From NCBI GenBank assembly GCA_014529385.2, contig CM043966.1, positions 39,304,037-39,368,036 of the forward strand: a stretch of DNA of 64,000 bases, written 5' to 3'. A program made the translations under genes and the position numbers. Below are positions 43,631 through 55,205 of this stretch, piece by piece; position 1 is the stretch's first letter, and every line of letters starts with the position of its first letter. Source of the stretch: Adiantum capillus-veneris (lineage: Eukaryota > Streptophyta > Polypodiopsida > Polypodiales > Pteridaceae). The notes under the pieces are model-generated. The model was not told the DNA's origin and did no database searches. It saw nothing but the letters and a program-made list of their open reading frames with translations.

Positions 43631-43847
43631 GCAGTTAGTGAAGACAGTGAGATCATACACGAATGAAATGAATAAATTCCAGGGAAAAAGGGCAGAAAAT
43701 TTGGAAAATTTTACCGCAGGGAAAGTCATCTTATCATTTGGAGTATTGATTGTAGTGAAGAAGAAGAAGCAGCTTTGTGCCTCCATCTCCAATGTGTGTG
43801 TAAGTGCTTGCAATAGCTCAAGTTCTCTTCTTCTCAATCTCTTTACA

Positions 43848-43860
43848 TGGTATTAGAGCC
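43848..43860 (+). promoter_or_regulatory. C4 primer-binding site (one mismatch)
   Basis: TGGTATTAGAGCC directly follows the LTR-ending CA. One change from the canonical initiator-Met site. Confidence 0.85.
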
Positions 43861-44299
43861 CACTTGTGGCTAAGGAGTTGTGAGTGGCAAGCAGGATCAT
43901 CGGAAGAAGCATTCGAGGGTAAGGATTTCTCCATTCTCCTCCCTTGTGTGTTGGTATTATACTCACCCCCAGCATTCACGAGAAGCACCGATAAGGATCT
44001 CTAATTTTTGTTGTTTTTGTGCAAGATTGTGGTGCTCGGGATTTTGTTGAATCATTGGACTACACCTGTGCAGCCAAATTTCAGTTTTGGGCACGTTTCA
44101 ACATTTGTTTCGGAGATAGAGTTCGTTCATGTGTAAGAAAGTAAAGGTTCGCATTTTCGCAAATCTCTCATTTTGGTGTTGCAAGAAGCTTCGTTGGTAT
44201 TTTAGTTTTCAAAGCTATTATATAGTAGTGTGAAGCATTGTATTGTGTGCACATACATATATTGTGGTGATAGGTTATCATAAGTGAAAAGCTGGAACA

Positions 44300-46319
44300 A
44301 CTTCTATGCTTAGAAGTTTAGAATGACCAACTTGTTGCTGATAGGTAAAGGTTAATGGCAGCACATTCATGGTGAACGGACAGATGCACAAGTGTTGCTT
44401 CAGGAGACTCACACTCGTCGACTTGTGAAGACAGAGATGTTATGAAGATAGAGGACATATGTGAATCCCTTGCATCTATTGGTATTATGATTGATGATGA
44501 TGATGACATGGTGGAAGTATGCTTGCATGGTTTAAGGCTTCCGTACAAAGCAATTCAAGACCTTTATTCCTACCCAGGAAAACATTCCGAGTTTGACAAA
44601 TTTTGTCTTAATGTTATCGTGGAAGGAACATGTTATCGTGGAAGGAACATTGGTGAAGAGTCATCTTCCAAGGTGTAAGTAATTATGAACAAACTCTTCC
44701 ACAATAAGAGAGGCAAAGATAGAGGACGTGGTGTGCATCAAGGAGGTAGTTGTGGTCTTGGGAACCAGAACTAAGGATTTAAAGTATGGCTGATGATCAA
44801 AGGCAAAATACATCTGGTAGAGGAAACTTCCCAGCTAGGGGGAGTCAAAGAGGTCGAGAAAACGCTCATAGAAACAATATGTAGAATAATCACAGGGGAT
44901 GTTGGACCTATGGCAATCAAGATCACTTTGAGTGTGATTGTTCACAAAGTAGGTGGCAAAACAACTATGAAGGCACTAACTAGCGAGTGTGTAGATGAGC
45001 CAAAAGTATTGTTTTTTGCAACATTTATTGAACAGTATGTCTACACATGTATCAAAAGGTAGTGATAATGTATAGTATGTAGATGTGGTTGCATCGAATC
45101 ACATGATCAACCATGGTGATTGGTTTGACATGCAAACTTTGGACAATCCTAGTTATGTCGAGCTTAGGGATGATACAATGAATCCTATTGTGCATACATG
45201 GAATAAGCCATTGGCTTTGATAGATGGAAAAGTGAAGTATTCGGCTAGTGTATTTCATGTGTCCAATAGTACAAAGAACTTGGAGTTTGTTGAGCAAATG
45301 AGCAAGGTTTGCATATCAGGTTCAATTTTGATGGTTTGTATGTAGAAGAATACAAGAAGAATGGAAGATTCATTACACAAGATAAAAGGTGGGCACAATG
45401 TTCATTCTTGATATGGATGTACCTAACATGAGAATTGCCATATTTGCACGAGGGTATGAGTTGTTGTAGACATAGACATTTGGTTGATAACTACACAAAG
45501 TCAAGAGCTCGTGACACATTTGCCAATATTTAAGCTAGATGCATACATTCAAAATGGTTGAAATGCATCATGTTTGTGAGGCTTATCAATCTAGAAAGTA
45601 GACAAAAATCATCATTTCCTCATGACAAGCATGTAAGCAAAAATGTGTTGGAGATAGTGTGTTCTAATGTATGGAGTCTTACAAAGATTGCATCTATGGG
45701 TGGATGCAAGTTTTATGTCACCTTCATTAATGACCCTACAAGGAAGGTATGGGTGTACTTCATGAGGGAGAAATGTAAGGTGTTTACTCACTTTCATAAT
45801 TTTCAAGGTAAGGGCTTGACAAGGAAATACGTACAATGTTTGAGGTCAAATGGAGGGGAATAGTACTTCTCCAATAAGTTTAGCAAATTTTTGAGAGATC
45901 ATGGAATTCAAAGGCAATTTTTAAGGAGGTATACTCCGTACAAATAGAATTGCTAAGGTGAAGAATAAGCACATTGCAGGAGGTGCAAGGGCAATGATGA
46001 TTAAAAAAAATGTCTGTTGTTGGGTTGAAGTAGTATCTATGGTTGTATATATATTAAATAGGACACCCAATGCTATTGTACATAACATGACACTCGAGGA
46101 GAAATTTAATGGCTAAAAACCTGATTTGGCACACCTTAAAGTGTTGGTTGTATTTCCTATGCACATGTGTTAGGTATGAGTTGTCTACAAAATTGGAACC
46201 AAAAGCCAAAAAAATGTGTGTTCGTTGGTTATTCCCTTGAGCAAAAGGGCTACAAATGTTACAACCTTGTCACACGTCAAGTGAGGGTGAGCAAGAATGA
46301 TGAATTAAAGAGTTGGTAT
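44300..46319 (+). pseudogene. C4 gag, protease and integrase remnants
   Basis: Gag scraps include DDDDDMVEVCLHGLRLPYKA (44490). A protease-like VASNHMINHGDWFD stands at about 45088 (DSGASNHM-type in the family, with Asp-Ser-Gly lost). Integrase reads GGCKFYVTFINDPTRKVWVY (45700), then CLRSNGGE and RDHGIQRQF, and finally KKMCVRWLFP-type residues of the FVGYS..QKGYKCY box (46220). Multiple stops and frameshifts. C3 is inserted directly after this box. Confidence 0.75.
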
Positions 46320-46525
46320 TGTTGGGGTGTAGGCTAGGTGGCCGTGGGAAACCGCCCCTGTTTATACTTTCACCTAAATGAATATAGGGAGAGAAAGGGA
46401 GAGAGTTGACCACACTCTCTCACTTTCCTCTCCACCACTAACCCAAACTCCCTGCTGTGTACTGTGCTTCATTCCCTTCCCCTTCTCCTTCCCTCTCTTG
46501 CACACTCTCCGCCCACACTCCCACA
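46320..46525 (+). repeat. C3 5' LTR (206 bp)
   Basis: Starts TGTTGGGGTG and ends CTCCCACA. Pyrimidine-rich 3' half. Confidence 0.95.
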
Positions 46526-46540
46526 ATTGGTATCCGAGCT
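46526..46540 (+). promoter_or_regulatory. C3 primer-binding site (variant)
   Basis: Reads ATTGGTATCCGAGCT right after the LTR. It resembles TGGTATCAGAGC with A to C at the eighth base, so pairing with initiator tRNA-Met is weaker. Confidence 0.75.
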
Positions 46541-48844
46541 TGGCTTACCAATCCCGCTCCCCATCACCGCGTGTGCAGCTGCCCTTGGAGGCATGGAGTC
46601 TCAGTAGGGAATTCGAGATCTGCAGGTGGTTGAGCTTGAAGGCAAGTGTTGTCAAGAAAACGAGAAGTAGCAGGAGCTTGAAGGCAAGCCCGACAAAATC
46701 GGAAGCTTGGAGGTCTTCATGGCAAGCTTTGCAAAGCAAGGGAGAGCTGCAGGTCAAGTCGAGAGCAGGTCACGGGGGGCAGTGAACATAGCCAATTAAG
46801 GTAGCCAGGGAATCTGGTATGAATCTTTTCAAGTAAATGAAGCAAGACTTAGAATCGACCTGAGAGTGCAGAGCTTGGAGAGCAATCGGGTGCAGCTTAG
46901 GAAAGCATAGCAGAAATCGGTAGCTTCAAATTGAAGCATAATCGGGCCAGCCCGTCGATTTGGCACGGCTCATACACAGGGCAGCGTTGTCGATCTCTCA
47001 AGTTGAGCAGCCCAAGACGTTGAGCAGATAGGGGCATAAGGAGATAGAGTCGAGGCAGCATCGAATTGAGGGCTTGGAGTTTGAAAGCTTGGCATCGAGG
47101 GCAGTCGAGCAGGATACAATGCTCAAACAAAAGCGAGTTGCATACAATGCTCAAACAAAAGCGAGCTGTAGCATTGTGATAATGGAGGAACTTGGGGCAG
47201 TCAAAAGCAAGGCCAAGCAAGTGTGCAGGCAAGCGTGGCCAAGCAGACCCGAGAGCAATTGCTTGGTGGTGGATACACACACACACACACTATCAAAATC
47301 AACACGCAGTAAGGTCGTGCAACAACGAGCAAGGCCGAATAGGATGCAGCCATTGCCGAGCAGCAAACACACACACAGCCCCATCCTCTGATTCGTCAGC
47401 GCTGGCACCAGCAATAAAAAATATCGATTTTTGTTTTTAGCCTTAAAACCTTTTTTGTGTGCAAGGGCTCATTCCCACACAGAGCCCTCGGCAAAACCCC
47501 ATTTTGATGCTCCGACCCCCGACTCCTTGACCGGCTCACACACATGCCCCATGGACAAGCGTGAGAGAGAGAGCTTGAGCGAGACAGGCAAATTGTGTTC
47601 GGCTACAGGTGCGGGCGAGTAAGCTCTGCATTATTTGGCATCAGTCCGATCTCGGCGTCCTTCTCCGCTTCGAGCATTGGCATTCTACGGCTACTCGGCT
47701 AGCCACTTCCGCCCGGCAGCGGCGGAAGGCGACATCGACATCGACACCGCTCATGTGCACCGGCTCGACACTGCTCATTGCGGCGGATCTCTGACATTCG
47801 ACCTAGACATCGGGCGTTTTCCCAGACGAGCGTGTTCCCGCGATCGACGACCGTGCTTGCGACATGCGCGGGTGAGGTACCTCTGTCATAGAGGAGTGAC
47901 ACCCGGCATCGGCACTGAGCGCACCGATCGCCCTGTACGACACAGTTTACGGATACGACACCTTTGGTGGCTATTCGACTAGCATATTTCTGCTCGGTGG
48001 CAGAAATCGGCACATAGCGACACCGACACACAGGTTACAAGTTATAGGGGGTTTTTGCAGTCCATTCACTCACAGCTTCTCCAGGTTACCAGACACAACG
48101 CTTTCACAGGCGATTTGGTAATCATTTCGACAGCAGATTCTCTACGGGCAGATGCGTTGACATATGCATTTCGTTGTGAGCACACATAGTGCTACTGAGC
48201 TCTTTTGAGAGTAGATATCCCCGCAGGGATCACTTTCATTGCATGCAGCAGTCCTTGGCGCCTGTTTGAGCGCGGTTTTACTCATGTACGTTAAGTTGCA
48301 GACACTGCCCACTGTACTACGTGTGGAGCCATTTTTGGCTATTTTGGCAGTTTTTCCCGGCCATTTCTGAGACTCGGACCGGAAGAGCCCTTTCTGAGAC
48401 TGTGGCTAGTCCATTTGTGTCTGCATTAGCCTTTGGAGGGTTGATAGCGTGAGGTTTTCTTTGAGCTGTGGTGTGCTCGAATGTTGAGACACCTTCGGTG
48501 ATACAGGTAGCTAGAGTTCCCCTTTACGGTACCCTCGCCATAGGATATGTATCTGGACGGTTATTTATGCTTTTGACGCCGAGTTGGCAGTCACACAGCA
48601 GTGGTTTTGTGCAGCAGATGCCCAGTTAGTGCAGTTGGCACATTTATATGCATTTTGAGTTGAGTTTTGACTCCTCATACAAAGGAGACTCTGCCGGATT
48701 TCCTTCCCGCAAGTCGTGACTTTCATTGTTGGCACTTTTGAATCTATTTCGGTTGAGATTTTACTCCTGATACAAAAGTTACTCTGCCCAAATTTCTGTA
48801 GCTTCTCGCCATAGTTTGGCACCTCTCAAACCCTCTTATCAACG
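46541..48844 (+). other. C3 unusually long 5' leader, GC-rich in the middle
   Basis: About 2.3 kb between primer site and gag ATG, against 541 and 743 bp in C1 and C2. It contains a 28-bp tandem duplication (47114-47169), an (AC)n tract (47275-47290), a GC-rich stretch (47500-47960) and a diverged duplication offset by 280 bp carrying matching hairpins (47706-47728, 47986-48007). The 115-codon frame at 47635-47982 is Arg/His-rich with no domain. I call it non-coding. Confidence 0.6.
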
Positions 48845-49918
48845 ATGGCTTCTTCTTCAGAAAAGGAGGAGTATTTCATTCGGAAGTTCGATGGCAGCAA
48901 CTTCACCATGTGGAAAGAGTGCATGAAAGATGTTTTGATAAACAAAGGCCTCTCAGAACCGTTGAAAGAGCGCGCAGAGGATGATGATTATACACAAGCT
49001 CAATGGGAGCTTTTGGATGCAAAAGCCATGGCTACGATACGTCTACATCTAGCCGAATCAGTCTTCTTCACTATCATAGGGAAGAAAACAACTAAGGAAC
49101 TTTGGGATAGCTTATGTTCAGCATGGGAGAGCAAAAGTGCATCCAACAAAGTTTTTCTCATGAAAAATCTTACGAAGCTCAACATGAAAGAAGATAGCAC
49201 AGTTTCTAGTCACTTAAATGAGTTCAACTCCTTGTTCGGTCAGCTGACATCTCAGGGCTTTAAGGAGTTTTACAATGAACTCAAGTCTATATTCTTGTTA
49301 TGCTCTCTACCCAGTTCATGGGATATCTTTTGCACAGCCATTAGCAATTCGGCTCCGAATGGCAAGTTAGAGTTCAATGCTGTCACAGATGCGTTGCTCA
49401 CTGAAGATATTCATTGTAAATCTCTCGATGGTGCTAGTCATGGAGATGCATATATGGCTGGCAGTTCAACAAAGGCAAGAGGCCGTGACATGAACAAATA
49501 CAAAAGCAAAAGTAGAGAGCGAAATCCTCGTAGTCCTAGCAGACACAGAAACCAAAGTAGAGACCGCAGTGCCAAAAATGTCGAGTGTTGCCACAAGAAG
49601 GGTCATTACAAAAAGGATTGTCGCAGTTTCCTAAGAGATCAGAAAAACATGCAAAAGGATAATTCTGGCAAAGGAAAAAGTACAATAAAGATTGAGGAGC
49701 TCAATATTTTTGAGTCTCCCATACCTACCATTGCAGTAGAGGATGCTCCTCCTCCAGTGATGCTCATTATGCCCACAGAGATTCATGCCGAGGTGACAGC
49801 AGATGCCTCAGATGTTCTCATTTTCACTTCAGATCTCACTCCAGATGCTTTGGTTGCACAGGATGAGGGTTATGCACATAATTGGATTCTTGATTCTGGT
49901 GCATGTTACACCGCATAG
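48845..49918 (+). pseudogene. C3 gag and protease start, frameshifted
   Basis: Starts MASSSEKEEYFIRKFDGSNF, the same start box as C1 and C2, and runs 357 codons. The zinc knuckle is damaged: ECCHKKGHYKKDC has two adjacent Cys where Cys-x2-Cys is needed, implying loss of two codons. The frame ends in the protease at WILDSGACYTA because about 8 nt are missing between DSGA and VTPHREW, which continue in another frame. Gag itself is otherwise open. Confidence 0.88.
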
Positions 49919-50330
49919 AGAGTGGTTTTCCTCTTATGCATCCATGCATGGAATAGTCAAGCTTGGTGATTCCTATGAGCTTGACATTATTGGCATTGGT
50001 GATGTGAAACTTCAGATGCATAATGGCACTACTTTTGTGCTGCAGAATGTCATACATGTGTCCAAGCTTACGAAAAGCTTGCTTTCTATAGGGCAATTGG
50101 ATGATCTTGGCTACACTACAGTTTTTGGTAATCGTTCTTGGATGATCTGCAAGAACAACCTTATCATGATGAAAGGTAATAAAAATGGATCCCTGTACTC
50201 TTTGTTTGTTTCGAGTGTCGACGAACACTCTATCTATGTTGCCAAGATGCCGTTTCCTGAGTTGTGGCATAGCCGGCTAGGGCATATTAGCCAAAAGGGA
50301 ATCAAACACTTCAGCGTTTTGGCTACTTAC
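49900..50330 (+). pseudogene. C3 protease and pre-integrase region
   Basis: The shifted frame reads HVTPHREWFSSYASMHGIVK, then GTTFVLQNVIHVSKLTKSLL and ELWHSRLGHISQKG. A further frameshift just before 50333 moves the integrase into a third frame. Confidence 0.85.
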
Positions 50331-50332
50331 GT

Positions 50333-50893
50333 GTGTTAGATTACACGGACTTTCCATTGTGTGAGCACTGTCTATATGGCAAACAGACTAGATTGACATC
50401 TTCGCCATTGAATAAGAAACTAGGCGAACCTCTAGACTTGGTGCACAGTGATTTGTGTGGTCCAATGCCACATAAAACTCTAGGGGGGGCGAACTACTTT
50501 CTCACATTCATAGATGATTCTACCAGAAAGGTGTGGGTGTATCTCCTTAAGCGTAAGGAAGAAGTTTTTTCGACATTCCAAAAATTTCGAGCCATGGTTG
50601 AAAACCAATCAGAAAAAAAGCTCAAAGCTTTTCGCACGGACAATGGTGGAGAATACGTCTCCACACAGTTCAAGGATTTTTGCAATAGAAGAGGCATTCG
50701 GCGGCAATTTACTGCTCCATACACACCTGCACAAAATGGGATAGTTGAAAGAATGCATCGTATGATTCAAGAGCGAGTTGTCTCTATGATGTCTATGGCG
50801 AAGACAGGCAACGTGGAATTCTTGAATTATCTCAAGAAAAGTACATTCACAAAGTCTTGCAACGTTTTAGCATGCAGAGGGGGAAGTCATTGA
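50333..50893 (+). pseudogene. C3 integrase, joined to RT end by a deletion
   Basis: Reads DLVHSDLCGPM, FLTFIDDSTRKVWVYLLKRK, FRTDNGGEYVS and TPAQNGIVERMHR: D, D and E of the integrase are all present. At about 50810 it jumps directly to YLKKSTFTKSCN, which in the neighbouring frame is the tail of RT (KVLQRFSMQRGKSLSTPMQE in C1-like order). The integrase C-terminus and the whole RT catalytic core are therefore gone. Confidence 0.88.
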
Positions 50894-51627
50894 GTACCCC
50901 AATGCAAGAATACTCCAAATTTAGCAAGGAAGACTCTCCCAAGATAGTGGCTGAGAAAGAGGAAATGGTGAAAGTACCATATTCTTCAGCAGTTGGCAGT
51001 TTGATGTACGCTATGATAGCCACAAGACCAGACATTGCACATGCAGTGGGAGTGGTTAGTAGGTACATGGCAAACCTTGGCAAGAAGCATTGGGAAGCAG
51101 TGAAGAAAATCCTCAGATATTTGAAAGGTACAGCTAGCAAGTGTTTACACTTCGGAAATAGTGATGCATCTATTGTAGGTTACACGGATGCGGATTATGC
51201 GGGTTGAGTGGATCGTAGAAGATCCACATCTGGCTATGTGTTCATGTTTGCTGGAGCAGCTATCTCTTGGAGATCATGTCTCCAAGATTGCACGTCCTCA
51301 TCTACCACTGAGGCAAAATATGTTGTTGCGTCTGACGCCAGCAAAGAAGTCATATGGTTGGCTCGTCTAGTGGGAGATTTGGGCATTCACGAGGTTCCAA
51401 TACTACATTGTGATAGTCAGAGTGCCATTGCTTTGGCAAAGAATCCAGTGTTTCACTCAAAGTCGAAACACATAGAGGTCAGATACCATGTCATACGAGA
51501 TGCATTGGCTGGCAAGCGTATCGAGCTTGTCAAGGTTCACACTGATGCCAACCCCGCAGATGCTCTCACAAAGAGCCTAGCCTCAGAGCGATTTACACAT
51601 TGTATAGAACTTATGGGTGTAGGATGA
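50857..51627 (+). pseudogene. C3 RT tail and RNase H with one in-frame stop
   Basis: Reads MQRGKSLSTPMQEYSKFSKE, SSAVGSLMYAMIATRPDIAH, then YTDADYAG followed by TGA (51205) and RRSTSGYVFMFAGAAISW, SSTTEAKYVVASDASKEVIW, HCDSQSAIALAKNPVF. The RNase H box TTEAEY reads TTEAKY, changing a conserved Glu. Ends just upstream of the polypurine tract. Confidence 0.88.
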
Positions 51628-51699
51628 AGCCTCGGCAATGCTTTATCAACTTTGTATAGACTAACTATACTAATGCCACTATTGGCCACCGTGACCTTC

Positions 51700-51710
51700 A
51701 AGTGGGAGGT
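51700..51710 (+). promoter_or_regulatory. C3 polypurine tract
   Basis: AAGTGGGAGGT directly precedes the 3' LTR, nearly the same as in C1. Confidence 0.9.
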
Positions 51711-51913
51711 TGTTGGGGTGTAGGCCAGGTGGCCGTGGGAAACCGCCCCTGTTTATACTTTCACCTAAATGAATATAGAGAGAGAAAGGGAGAGATTTGA
51801 CCACACTCTCTCACTTTCCTCTCCACTAACCCAAACTCCCTGCTATGTATTGTGCTTCATTCCCTTCCCCTTCTCCTTCCCTCTCTTGCACACTCTCCGC
51901 CCACACTCCCACA
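51711..51913 (+). repeat. C3 3' LTR (203 bp)
   Basis: Partner of 46320-46525. Followed by the target duplication GGTAT. Confidence 0.95.
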
Positions 51914-53830
51914 GGTATGCTGATATAAAAGCTCGAGGCTGATGTAAAGAATAATTTGGTTGCAAAAAACGTATGTGCACAATCATAGGTCTTAAGTGGA
52001 CACTAGGGTCACCTAATTGAAGTCACGCTGAGAATCTAAGGAGTGGCAGGTTACATGAAAGAGTAAGTCCTACAAATTCATTAAATCTACTAAGAAAAGG
52101 GAAAGAAAGGTTGATGATGCCAAATTTGAGTGCTAGTCATGATAATGGTGATTCAAGTTACTCAATGCGAAGTCTTGATGAGGAGTTTGGTGTACCCTTT
52201 GTGAAAACTCTAGGTGTAAGAGAGAAACAATTGGAAAACAGGGACCCTAGCGGTGATTCATTCTCTCTACCACGTTTTTATGGAGTAAGGAGTCTTGTGC
52301 ACAGATTAACTTGTGACACAATCATGTGGCTCAACATTGTGTATTTAGGGCAAAGGTTGTGCAAGATGTAGAGCCTATTTATTTTGAGGATGTTGTGGGA
52401 GATTCAAAATGGGATCAAGTCATGGATAAGGAGATGGTTGTCCTTGATGCTTATGAGACATGGGATTTAGTGCCAATGCAAAAAGAAAGAATTTGATCAG
52501 ATATATACGGGTTTGCAAAGTGAGAGACAATGAAATTGGCACAATGAGTAGATACAAGGCTAGCTTGTAGACTTATGGCATTGGTTATGAAGAGACCTTC
52601 GGTCCCAGAGCTAAGGTTGCTATTATTTGTACCATTATTGCAATGACTACATCAAAAGGTCAGGTGCTGCATCACATGGATGTGAAGAAATCTTTCTTGC
52701 ATAGTGACTTTGCAAGAAGAGGTGTATATGGAGCAACCACATGGACATGAGGATGTAAGACATCCTCAATGAGGAATGCACTTTATGGGATAAAGCAAGC
52801 ACCTAGAGCTTGGCAGGAAAAGATTACAATCTACTTGATTACTAATGGGTTTCATATGGTTGATGCGGGTCATTCCTTGTATGTGGGGGAGCGCAGGACG
52901 ATTATTCTAACTATATGCATCTACACGAATGACTTGATCATTGCTAAAAATCAATTGGGTTGAAGTTAAGCACATAAAGAGCCTCTTGAAGCAGGATTTT
53001 GAAATGAAGGATTTGGGAGAGCTACATTACTTTTTGGGCATTGAAATTATACGCACCAAAGTGGGTATATGGCTATCACAAAGGCAATCCACAATCGATA
53101 TGTTGGCAAGCAATGGGATGATTGATTATAAGCCTATTGCTATGCTCTAACATTATAATTTGAAAATGTGAGCTGATGTGGGAGATGCTTGAGAATGCCA
53201 CCATGTATAGGAAGATTGTGGGCAGTTTAATCTAATTGACAATTGCACGATCAGATTTGAGTTATAAGGTTGGGCTTGAGAGCCAATTTCTACAGCTTCT
53301 CAAGAATCCACATTTGGATGCAGTGAGGCACACATTGTACTATGTGAGTGCTACACTAGATTATGCACTCTTTTATGAGGCTAGAGGTGTATCTCTACGG
53401 TTGCACAAATGCAGATTGGGCTAGTAGTTAATTTGACCGATAATTTAAAATGGGATTCATGTTCTCATTTGGGAGTGCTACTCTCACATGGAGTAGTAAG
53501 AAAAAACCCATGATTGCTTTTGTGAGTACATTGAGGCTGAGTACAAGGGTGCTACGGTGGCAACATGTGAAGTAGCATGGTTGGAGATGCTACTTGAAGA
53601 GGGCATATAGGTTCAAAGGCCAGTTGTCATATACTGTCACAGTCTAAGCAACACCTAATAGTGTGGAACTCAATGCTCCACACGAGCACAAAGAAAATTA
53701 AGGTGCACTATTACTTCATCGGAGGTAGGGCCTTCGTAGCCGACATTGACCCCAGGTACAAGAGGATACATGATGAGGAGATTATAGACATTTTAATGAA
53801 GGACTTAGAAATAGAGAAGGCGAGGTAGCT
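51914..53830 (+). pseudogene. C4 reverse transcriptase and RNase H remnants
   Basis: Continues C4 after C3: EPIYFEDVVGDSKWDQVMDK (52385), ALYGIKQAPRAWQEK (52775), DAGHSLYVGERRTI with IYTNDLIIAKN (YVDDLII-type box with Asp changed to Asn), FEMKDLGELHYFLGIEI, and RNase H scraps FMFSFGSATLTWSSKKKPMI (53458). Stops and frameshifts throughout. Confidence 0.78.
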
Positions 53831-54850
53831 TCAAGCTATGCTTGGAGTATGAGAGATGGAATTGAAATTTATTTATTTATTTATTTTTATTTCTTTTTTT
53901 GGGGGGGGTTTCGATAGCTAGCTCAACATATGGTATGTTGGCATGGTTTCTTGCCTACATTCCTCACTGACACGAGGATCATGGCCAATGATACTATAGC
54001 TAGAGTTCACTGACTTGGCCATTTATCTTGCCAATGCACTCACCAAAGTTTCCACATTGACCATTGTATAGAGTTATCTCTATGTGTTCTATTTCCCACT
54101 TATGTTTTGTAGACCATCTTATCATTTTGAGTAGCAAAGAAGAAAAGCCGGATTGTGCCCCCATGTCCATTGTGTACATGTGTGCTTGTGTTAGCACCAA
54201 GCTAACAAAGCTACCATTTTTGAGCCCAAGGACTATAATTTCACTTTATTGCTGAATGCAAATCCCATCAAATCTAAATCTAATACCTTCTTTTATTCTT
54301 ATAAACATGTAGTTAGTGCTATGAGCTCTCAAATTGTAAGTGATTATTACCCAAATGTGATCTCCAGTTCCATTCTACCCCAAGTCTGAGTCAGATTGTC
54401 AATTCTAAATCTTGGCTAAGGTATAAAAGCCAATTTTTTGTAAAAACCTTTTAAGTTTTTGGATAATAAGACGTACGTCACTATCTTTGAGCATGATTAA
54501 ACAAAGACACTCCTATTTGGATCTGTGGGGATTCAAAGCATGGTAGTTTAAAGCGAGAGGATTGTATTTTGGATCGAGAGGTGAATGACATTGACTACAT
54601 GCTGGAACCTTTGTCTAAACATTTTGTTCGAGCCATTTGAGTGGTCTCAAATATTGGTAGTCATGGATGTCTGTGTCTGTCCACACCGACCTTATTTTTT
54701 ATCACCCTCATTTACATTCTACAAAAGTTACAATATGCAAATTTGTGTAGGTGCCCAAAACTAGCGAGCGCTTTAATCACTTGACTAGGGTGTAGGCAAG
54801 ATAGAGCGTACCCACTTCCCGCAGTCTGCACCCAAGCGTGACCTCAGCAA
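53831..54850. other. C4 3' LTR remnant and unassigned DNA
   Basis: A TTTA repeat and a T8G8 run (about 53868-53910) precede LTR-like sequence to about 54230. Beyond that I see no gene. A TATA-like GGTATAAAAGCC is at about 54420. Confidence 0.45.
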
Positions 54851-54856
54851 TGCGGC

Positions 54857-55205
54857 TAACTCGTCGAGTTACCCTCGTGCCCGAAGTAGGAACTTGTGAC
54901 ACGTGGCATACTGCTAGAACTCGACGAGTTACTGGTAAGAGTCTCCACGTAACTCGTTGAGTGACGTGGTCATGCCGCAATAGTGACATGTTATTTCCAC
55001 GTACATGCGCATGTGGCATTGCCACGTAACTCGGTAGGTTAGGTGGTAAGGCCTACTAGATTGTCACATAGGAAGGCCACGTAACTCGATGAGTTACGTG
55101 ACTGCCGTCCTGGAAGAACTCTCGATAACGACGTGGCATACTCATCAGATGTCAACGTAACTCATCGAGTTATATGGTTGCCACGTAACTTGACAAGTTA
55201 CATGG
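54857..55205. repeat. Array of seven dispersed palindromes (consensus arm CCACGTAACTCG)
   Basis: Palindromes centred at 54864, 54924, 54957, 55034, 55089, 55165 and 55193 share an arm CCACGTAACTCG, a single central base, and the mirrored arm CGAGTTACGTGG. The 25-bp versions are at 54945-54969, 55022-55046, 55077-55101, 55153-55177 and 55181-55205. The first two keep only 13-15 bp. Spacings of 28-77 bp are irregular and the intervening sequence is not repeated. A further diverged copy is at 56466-56490. Confidence 0.92.

Larger units (their letters stand above)
46320..51913 (+). mobile_element. Copia element C3, both LTRs and TSD, RT deleted
   Basis: A 5594-bp element with LTRs 46320-46525 and 51711-51913, flanked by GGTAT (46315-46319 and 51914-51918). 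LTRs differ by five substitutions and one 3-bp indel, about 2.5%. It has a primer site, a very long leader (2.3 kb), gag, protease, integrase and RNase H, but the catalytic RT domain is missing and there are frameshifts in protease and before integrase. It could move only with enzymes supplied by another copy. Confidence 0.95.
43640..54230 (+). mobile_element. Old copia element C4 (host of nested C3)
   Basis: Pieces of a second, more decayed copia lineage lie on both sides of C3. On the left are an LTR end, primer site, gag, protease and integrase. On the right are RT and RNase H, then a diverged LTR. The 5' LTR segment 43720-43847 and the 3' segment about 54107-54200 share CATCTTATCATTT.GAGTA, AAGAAGAA and TGTGCC.CCAT.TCCA words but differ by many changes, so the element is old. 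Outer ends are approximate. Confidence 0.7.

Noticed and set aside
43106-43837. 243-codon minus-strand frame that might be a host gene
   Set aside because: It includes an Arg-Glu run translated from a CT tract, has no domain, and overlaps the C4 LTR end.
47635-47982. 115-codon Arg/His-rich frame as a captured host gene
   Set aside because: No recognisable domain, and overlapping open frames on both strands reflect GC-rich composition; kept only as a compositional oddity.
54857-55205. CRISPR array
   Set aside because: The repeats are palindromes with irregular 28-77 bp spacing, some partial, in a eukaryotic context with no cas genes.
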